Source: Bugulina stolonifera (lineage: Eukaryota; Bryozoa; Gymnolaemata; Cheilostomatida; Bugulidae). Taken from it: a stretch of DNA of 64,000 bases. Within the stretch, counting starts at the first letter, position 1; every line of letters begins with the position of its first letter. The notes under the pieces are model-generated. The model was not told the DNA's origin. It did no database searches and was given only the letters and a program-made list of their open reading frames with translations. This document shows, one piece after another, positions 13,201-22,000 of the stretch. Position numbers and translations under genes: made by a program. The stretch lies in the NCBI GenBank assembly GCA_935421135.1, contig OW285193.1, positions 8,178,496 through 8,242,495 of the forward strand, in the 5' to 3' direction.

Positions 13201-16200
13201 ATCCCGATGTGATTCCGAAGCTTCCCGATGCATCCCGATGTGTCAATTCACATCGGGGTGCATCGGGATGCATCGGGAGGCTTCGGAATCACATCGGGAT
13301 GCATCGGGAAGCTTCGGAATCACATCGGGATGCATCGGGAAGCTTCGGATTCACATCGGGATGCATCGGGAAGCTTCGGATTCACATCGGGATGCATCGG
13401 GAGGCTTCGGATTCACATCGGGGTGCATCGGGAGGCTTCGGATTCACATCGGGAGGCTTCGGATTCACATCGGGGTGCATCGGGAGGCTTCGGATTCACA
13501 TCGGGAGGCTTCGAATTCACATCGGGAGGCTTCGGATTCAAATCGGGAGGCTTCGGATTCACATCGGGGTGGTATTGCCAAGGGTGGGGAAATGGTTAGA
13601 CTCCGCCCACTGAATACTACTATTTAAGGTATGAGTTTCTCACTCTAGCAGTATGAACAATCAGCCTCTAGTCAACAGAGTGAGAGTAAACAGAGACAGC
13701 TACCTACTAGTCAGCGCCTGATCAGAGATGTCAACAAGTACAACATAAGGTTAGTGCTAAATAGGGTAATCGGCAGCAATTGTGAAGTGTCTATTGTATA
13801 TAACGCTATTGAGCCAAAAACAAAAAAAATTAACTTACACCCTACTACTATATATTTTTTATAGGGAGACTAAACAGAGACACTTACCTACTAGTCAGCA
13901 CCTGATCAGAGATGTCAACAAGTAAAAAAGGTTAGTGCTAAATGAGGTAGTTGGTAACAATTGTGGATTGCTAATAGTAGTATGAGGTAAAAGAATAACT
14001 TACACCCTACTATTTTGTATTTTTATAGGGGGGGGAGAGCTCTCGTCAGGCCGAGCACACTTGTCAACTATGCGGTCTGGTTCTCAAAACAGCGTTTTCT
14101 CTAGACAGGCACACGAAGAGAATGCATGCACAGGCTCACCCACACAAGTGCCCGGTTTGTGGCGGATATTTTGATGGGAGAAGAAAGCTAGGTCATCACA
14201 TGAGACGATTTCATAGCGAGGCCAAGGCGGAAAAAGATGAGGGGGATGCAGAGAAGTTTGATGATGTTTTCTGGTCCAAACCTCCAACAGCTGAAGAGGG
14301 GGATGAGATGGGGGTGCTACTAGCCCGCTATTGGAGTTCGATCAGGTCCACAATACACTCTTGTCCTGTAGAAGACATTCTCAACGTTCGAGTGTGGAGA
14401 GGGGAATGTGAAGATGAAGGAGATGAAGAGGTGTGGACTAAATTGAGAGCGATGTGGAAGAGAGTACCTTGTACTGTGAAGATTAACTGTAGCGCTGGAG
14501 TCATCCTCGAGCATAAGACCAGTGGAGAGTTGCGCTACTTTCACTCATCAAGCAACAATGCCGCGTTCTTCCCCAAGCCAAGACTGATCAGAGCAGAGAA
14601 TGAGATGAGAGAGTTTTGCGAATCTGTGCAGGAGCTCGACTTGAGAGAGAGGTCAGCACAAAGGAGACCGAACACCGCTTGGGTTTTACGTCACATTGCA
14701 AATTTGACATTCTACATCTATAAACTCCTAGAGATTGGCAAGGTGGGTGGTGTAGTGAGCAAACTCCCAGACTACATACTTAACAACCGACATGTGATAG
14801 CACTAGATGTAGACTTTTGGGCCAGAGGAGGTGCCCGTCCCTACCCAGACAAATTGTGTTTCTTTAGATGTTTGGCCATGATGTATGACTGTAACTGCGA
14901 CCCAAAGAAGGGATGTTGCTGTCATCGCCCCTCTCAGACCACAACACATCGCTTGTTTAAACAATACATGAGACAATCTAGATCTTCTTCCCCACCCTCA
15001 TCAACTTTGTCAGACTTTCCCGGGGTGGGCGCGAGTGATCTGCTGGCCTTGGAAGATCATTTTGACATATCTATAATAGTCTTCTGCCTAACTGATGAGG
15101 GGGTAGCTCCGATAGTTTGGTCATCTGGGGCACGAAACAAAGCCCGTAAACTCTTTGTCAACATGTACGAAAAACACTTCAGCTGGATAAAGAATGTTGA
15201 TTCGTTTGCCAGATGTTTCACCTGCAAGTTGTGCGATGGCGCTTTCACACGTTTGTCCAGCCTACGGCGACATAAGTGCTCGCCAGAGGAAGCATCGGTG
15301 TTTGTTTTCCCTGGTGGAACGTTTGGACCCCCGCCAACCATATTCACAAAACTCAAGCGAGTGGCGGGAATAGAGGTGGTGAACCCCGACCTCTTATACT
15401 ACCCCTACTATATCACCTATGATATTGAATGCTTCATGCCAAAAGACAACCTACAAACTAACACCTCCACAATGACTTTTAGTGCAAGACACGAGTTACT
15501 GAGCATATCTGTATGTTCTAACGTCCCGGGGTTTGAGCAGGCCAAGTGCTTTGTGAGGAGTGTCGACAGCAAGGATGGAACGAAGTGCATTCGTCAATTC
15601 GTCCACTACATAGCAAAGATTGCTGACGTGGCAGGAGATTTGTTCGGAGAAAGATTCCGGGATGTACGCAAGCGACTCTCTACTTTCCTTGCGGATCGGG
15701 CGGATAGAGAAGAAGCCTTTGCTGACGAAAAGTTCTCTAATGTCTCGACTTACAGGGTGAAGTCCGGTCTCTCCGGATTAGAAAGAGAGTTAGAACAGCA
15801 CATCTCCAGCGTTCCGGTGGTTGGTTTCAACTCACAAAAGTATGACCTAAATATACTAAAGGGACCTTTGCTTCGCTCTCTACAAGAGGAGGAGGGAGAA
15901 GATTTTGTCTTCATCGTTAAGCGTGTTAACAGTATGTCCTGCGTGGAGAGTAGACGTTTTAGGTTCCTTGACATATGCAACTTTATCGCACCGGGCTTCA
16001 ACTACTCCAAATACTTGAAGGCATTTGGCGTGTCAGAGAGTAAGGGATTCTTTCCTTACGACTGGGTAGATTCCCTGAGAAGGTTGGATTATTATGGACT
16101 CCCTCCGCGAGAGAGTTTTTTCAACTCGCTGACTCAGCAAGAATTGAGCGAGCAAGATTATCACCACTGTCAGGTCGTGTGGGAAAGAGAGAACATGGAA

Positions 16201-19022
16201 ACGTTCAGGGATTTTCTCATCTGGTACAACAACCTCGATGTGGCCCCATTCATCGAGGCCATTGCACGTCAGAGCTCTATCTATCGACAAAAGGGTATTG
16301 ACATGTTGAAATCCGCAATCTCGCTTCCAGGCTTGGCTATCAGATGGTTGTTTATGGAGGTGGAGGCCCGACCTTATGGCTACTCTCCTCCACAAGCCGC
16401 TCTTCCGCTGCATAGGTTAATGTCTCTCCGAGACGAACTTTGCAACTCGCAACCCATATGTCTGTTCGATGAGGAGAGCAAAAGTCTGTACCATACTCTT
16501 CGCGATAACCTCGTGGGAGGGCCAAGCATTATCTTTCACAGACATCATGAAGTTGGAGTGACCTCTATTCGAGAGAAGATGTATGGCACATCCGCAAAAC
16601 CCTGTAGGTCCATTCTGGGAGTTGATGCCAACGCCCTCTACCTATACTGTATGATGGGGAATATGCCTACGGGTTATCCCAGGCGGAGGCTAGAGAGCCG
16701 AGGCTTTGCTCTAGAACCTATTAAAAAGTTCAGCAAAGTGGCGCATGGTTGGTTAGAGTTCCAATCGTGGAAGAGAGGAGAGGTTATCCTTCACCAACAG
16801 AATGGAGGAGGAATGAGGATAGGCTGTCACAACCTACCAGTGGATGGTTATAGCGAACAGAGTCGGACGGTGTACCAATTCCACGGTTGCTACTGGCATG
16901 GGCACGAGTGCGAGCTAGGAGGGAACGGAAAAGGTGTCAGAAACATGACGAATGAAGAGCTCCGGGTGGACACTGCAAGGAAAGAAGATTACATCAAGGC
17001 TCTAGGCTATAAGCTCATCACCACTCGGCAGTGTGAGTGGGAAGCGCGAGTTCGTTCGGATGTAGAAGTTAGGACATTTCTCGCCATCTTCTTTTCTTCT
17101 CTCTATCCGGAGAGGGGTTACGTCAACCTCGATAAGATAATCAATAACATTCGTAGTGGAGAGTACTATGGTTTAGTGGAGTGTGACATTTCCGTACCCG
17201 AAGAGCTAAAAGCGAAGTTCTCTGAGATGGCACCTATTTTCAAGAATATAAACGTGGGAAGAGAACACCTTAGCGAACACATGCGCGCTTTTGCCGAACA
17301 GAACGGATTCTTGAAGAGACCTCAGCGAATGCTCGTGGGGAGTCTTTTTGGCAAGCGAATCACACTACTCTCCGATCTGGCTAGATGGTATCTAGATCAA
17401 GGTTTGATAATTACCAGGATCTATCAGTTTGTTCACTTTATCCCACGGGCCATCTACAAAGACTTTGGTTCTTCGGTCTCAGACGCAAGAAGAGGTGGGG
17501 ATGTGAACCCCGACCTGGCCCTCTTGGCCAGCACCAGCAAGCTCGTTGGGAATTCAGCCTACGGAAAGACCATAACAAATAAAGAGAAACATAAGACTGT
17601 CAAGTATGTGGAGACAGTAGAGGAGGCGGCTGTCAAAGTGAGGAGTAGGCACTTTTCTAGTCTAAACGAAGTTGATGAAAACTACTTTGAGATAGAGCTT
17701 CACAAGAAAAAGGCAAGTGTTGACAATCTTTTTTTTTTTTATTTTGATTCTTGATTTGACGAAACTTTTTCTGAGTGGTAGGGTAAACTCTCTCTCTCTC
17801 TTTCTTTCTTTTAGATTCGAATGGATGTTCCATCTGTCGTAGGATTCGTTATCCTCCAGAGAGCCAAGTTGAGAATGCTAGAATTCTACTACGACTTTAT
17901 GGATAGGTAAGTAGAACTAGATTATACAAAGATTTTATCAAATCCTTCTCTATTTATTCTTTGGTGTCAACCCCAACCCCCCCCCCCCCCCCTACAACCC
18001 GTCCGTTTTATTTTCACAGATTCGTCAGCAGAGAGGACTTTGAGTACGTAGAAATGGACACGGATAGCGCTTACATGGCTCTGAGTGCTCGTAGTATAGA
18101 TGAGGTCATCCGAAAAGATAAAAAAGAAGAGTTCTACAGAGAATATGGTAGATGGTTTCCCAGACCCTTCTGCGATAGGCACAAGGAAGACTTTATCACG
18201 ACCAAGGTGCTTGGCCAAGAGTGGGAGATGAGGGAATGTTGTGAGAAGGTGCAACGATACGAAACACGAACCCCCGGCCTGTTTAAGGAGGAGTTTCGGG
18301 GGGAGGGGGTCATCGCGCTCAACTCAAAAACATACTTTTGCTGGTCCGCTGATGGTGATAGCAAGTATAGCAGCAAAGGACTAAACAAAAGAGGAAACGC
18401 CCTAACCAAAGAGAAATTCCTCTCCGTGCTCAGGACAGGGGAGTCGGTGAGAGGGGACAATCGGGGTTTTATCAGAAGAGGAAACCAAACGTATAGCTAC
18501 ACCCAGCTAAAGACCGGACTCACCTACTTCTATGGTAAGCGGAAGGTTGCAGAAGACGGGGTGAGTACGAGTCCTATAGAATGCTAGTACTGATTTCTCG
18601 GAGATGAGACTACTTCATTCGATAAATTGGAGAGTAAACGAACAGTGCATCATAACCCTTTTACATATACCCGTATAATTTTTTTCACATTCACTCTCTA
18701 TTGTAAGGGGTCTCCGTCCTCAAAACGGAGGGTTTACCGGTTGTAGCCTTAAAACCGAGCAATAAAACACTAGCTAATACATTAAAAACCATTTACCTCT
18801 CCAAACCAAAGGGGTAGACGGTACTAGCGCAGCTTCCGCTCATACTCACCCCTTATCAGTTCACATTTCTTCTATTGTCTTCATTCGTAGGTGGGGGGTG
18901 ACATCGCACGCGCACGATGCGCTCTCTCCCTATCGGAGTTTGCTACCCGGGGGAAAGTGGACGCGGTGGTCAAAGAAATTGGTGGCAAGTCAACGACATC
19001 ATCGTAGAGGCGGGTCTATTTG

Positions 19023-19078
<56 letters not shown>

Positions 19079-22000
19079 CGATGGCGATGAGAAGACAAGC
19101 ATCCATCTATCCCGTTTATCTATTTCTATTTCTACCCCTCCGAGCGATGATGTCGTCGGCTAACCTCCTCGCGAAGTCTACGGTTTGAAGCGCGGAAGAG
19201 CCACCGCCTTCACTTTCTCTCGCCGCTCGTCACGGGGACGGGCGATTTCCCTAGGGGAGGGTCCGGGGAAAATGAGGGTTAAGACGCGAGTCTTTCATCG
19301 AAGGTCCGGGGGCGCTCGAACGGAGGAGCGCGCGAGTGCGGTGTCACCCCGACCAGTTCAGTCTCAACAGTCCCCGGCGAAGAAATCATCCGGAAGCACC
19401 ACCACCACCACTCGGTAAGTTTTTTTATAGTAGTATAGTCAGCGTCGTAAACTCTGCACGGGCACTCCGCATGGGTGTAGCCTATCATTACTCTAACCCG
19501 TATTTTCCTTCGCTTCACCCTACTCCAGCCGACGGTCCGCCCACGAGGGTCGCGACGGGTCGTTGGGGCGGGAGGGCGGGGGAGGGGCGGGGGATGGGCG
19601 GGGGGAGGGCGGCGTGGGGCCACGGCTGGACTCGCGAACGAGAACCGCCGCGAGGCGGAGGGCGAGGCGGAGGGGTTTGGGGTGGGGAGGGGTGGGGAGG
19701 GGCGGGGACGGGTGGAGGGAGGACGGGTGGGGTTCGCGGGGCGTGGGGGCGCGCGCGTACGCGCGCCCCCTCGCCCGAGCCGTGGGATGGGGCGAGGGGT
19801 TTGCTCTTTAGACTGGGTTCCGCGGAACAGCCGATGAGGTTTTTGAAACCCCACCCGCGATGGGGGGGGAGTAGGTTCTAGGGCTTTGCACATAGAGTGA
19901 GGTTTAGGGGAGAGGAGGGGCGAGAGGACGGGTGGGGTGGTCGTCCGCCCGGGGAGTTTTTGGATCTAGGGCTAATACGACGCGGAAAGGGCCGGGTGTC
20001 TGTGTAGATCTGCACTGACTATACTACTTATGTTCAAAGAATATATTTAACCTCTATTAATCCAAACACCGAGATACATATATAAGAGAGAACACAGGCT
20101 TTCCTCTCTTATCTTATCATTAGCATAACACTGTTTACTCTCCTCTTCTAAATGAATATGCTTGCATAAGTGTTTTCTCTTTAGTGCAAAGTAATGTACA
20201 ATGTTTGCAGTAGTTGAGAGCAAAGATAGTAAAACTTTATAACCACTGGATCTGTTGAAGAGAGAGTTGTACCAAAAACCTATTTTTATCTCTGCCATAA
20301 TAATAGAATTCTACAATATTGTAAATAGGTGTTTGAAATGTGTTATACAGTTATATAGTTATATAGTTATATAGTTATATAGTTATATAGTTATAATGTA
20401 GGAAAAAAAATATATTGCAGTATGGAACATGTATTAATTTATACAACATTATTATATGGTAGTGAATATAAATGACTGGTCGTATACATAAAATAATATC
20501 ATTATGTGCATAAAATAGGTAACACTGCACATAGATGACACATATACATGTACATGTAGGTTTGCCAAAGCCCAAGCATACATGTAGACTATGAGTGGAA
20601 TAACTAATGTTAGGTGGTGGACGACTCCAACAGCATGATGTCATAAAAGCTGCGCCTAAAACATTTCTAGCGTAACATCGTTACGTCTTAGCTATCTATT
20701 GCATACTGTAGTCTAATTTTTCACATAATAATATATTCCATAACCTACTCATGTTTGAGTTTATGAGAGTAGCTATTATTGTGTCTTCCCAAAGGGAGGC
20801 TAATATCAATATCTCTCATAGTACATCAGCAAAGATAAATGTTATCACAGTAATAAACATAATGGTAATTATTCCAACCCACTGTTATCAATCCAACCCT
20901 AGACTGCATATAGAAAATGTAGACTCAGGTTAAATAGTTCACTAGCTGCGAGCAAGCCTATCTAACTATAGCATGCTCAATCAATCAAAATAATTATAGG
21001 TTTCATCCATAATAGAAAGTGAACGCAACTAATTTGTCAGAAATGTGTGATTTGAGACCGACTACATGAGAAACAAGCAATCGAAAACATAAAAGTAACA
21101 GTAAAAGTAAGTCAGTTTGAGTTTTAGCAGTTTCGGCGCCTTTTGTGAGAGCTTAAAAACCCAGGATATTATCCAAAAAATCGAAGCTCCTGATTGGTTG
21201 TGGAGGCAGCCACTCAACATTACTACATTACTACATGCATGCAATATATCATGTACATGTAACTGTCCAGTACTGGACAGTACTATATTCATTACTGTCC
21301 AGTACTGTCCAGCACTGTCCAGTACTGTTCAGCACTGCCCAGCACTGTCCAGTACTGTCCAGTACTGTCTGCGTGTTGTAGCCGATTCCTGATTCTTGAA
21401 CATAAATGTTAACAAGGAACTAATTAGATATAAAACTGCACAGGGGACAGGGGAACTGAGGAACACAATCTAAGTATTCCTCATCCCTGTAATGAAAAGT
21501 GTAACCTTCAACTTGGGCCCATGGTATATGATGAACAACCTGCCACCCTGCACGATATTGACTCATGCAAAAAGTCTCCTAATTAAACCACCTTCACGCT
21601 GAATTTTAAAGTAAAAACCTGCAAGGAGCAACTTCAATTCTTCAATCCGTAGCTAGATCCAAAGAACCCAACTTTCAAATGAATATCAGAATATAAATTC
21701 CAGAAAACAAATACTAATAGATACATAAATATCAACAATATTGATTCTATCCCCTCCTGTGTTTAATAGCTTAGTGAAAGATTCCTATCTCACCACTGTT
21801 ATAGCGTTGTTCAACTGTACGAACATTCGACATGTGGAACTAATCATACGCAATAAAAATTAATGACAAGTGAAATGTAAAACCTTCCTAATTTAGTTTA
21901 TCTCTAAAAATCTTATGAAAATGAAAGAGCCTGAAAAACTTGCAATAGTGTTGGATATTATTTATTCTGAGTAGTATACATGTAAATAAACTATTCCAAC

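Larger units (their letters stand above)
10472..20028. mobile_element. Short Polinton/Maverick-type element (9.56 kb)
   Basis: A complete element delimited by inverted termini (AGTAGTATAGTC at the left, its complement at the right) and a perfect 6-bp target duplication TATGTT. Inside are terminal inverted repeats of about 540 bp, a minus-strand spliced gene for a 406-residue protein, a central palindromic repeat array, and a plus-strand family B DNA polymerase gene. The AG...CT ends, 6-bp duplication, long inverted repeats and protein-primed polymerase are hallmarks of Polintons (established knowledge), which normally span 15-20 kb and also carry a retroviral-type integrase, a packaging ATPase, a protease and capsid genes. 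None of these is visible here. The open polymerase frame, near-identical repeats and intact duplication suggest a fairly recent insertion. It sits in intron 1 of the R-Ras-like gene. Confidence 0.9.

Noticed and set aside
12925..13571. CRISPR-like repeat array
   Set aside because: There are no unique spacers, the units are contiguous and inverted about a centre, and the genome is eukaryotic.
12793..13627. Six open frames across the central palindrome with regular SHRDASG-type repeats
   Set aside because: The 31-bp unit is read in all frames on both strands; these are repeat artefacts and not proteins.
19027..19188. Open frame with a long methionine run after the polymerase
   Set aside because: It is the GAT microsatellite read in the ATG frame.
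18020..19430. Searched for an integrase or ATPase gene right of the polymerase palm domain
   Set aside because: The open sequence is explained by the polymerase C-terminus and a short basic frame; no integrase zinc motif, catalytic triad or Walker motif was seen.
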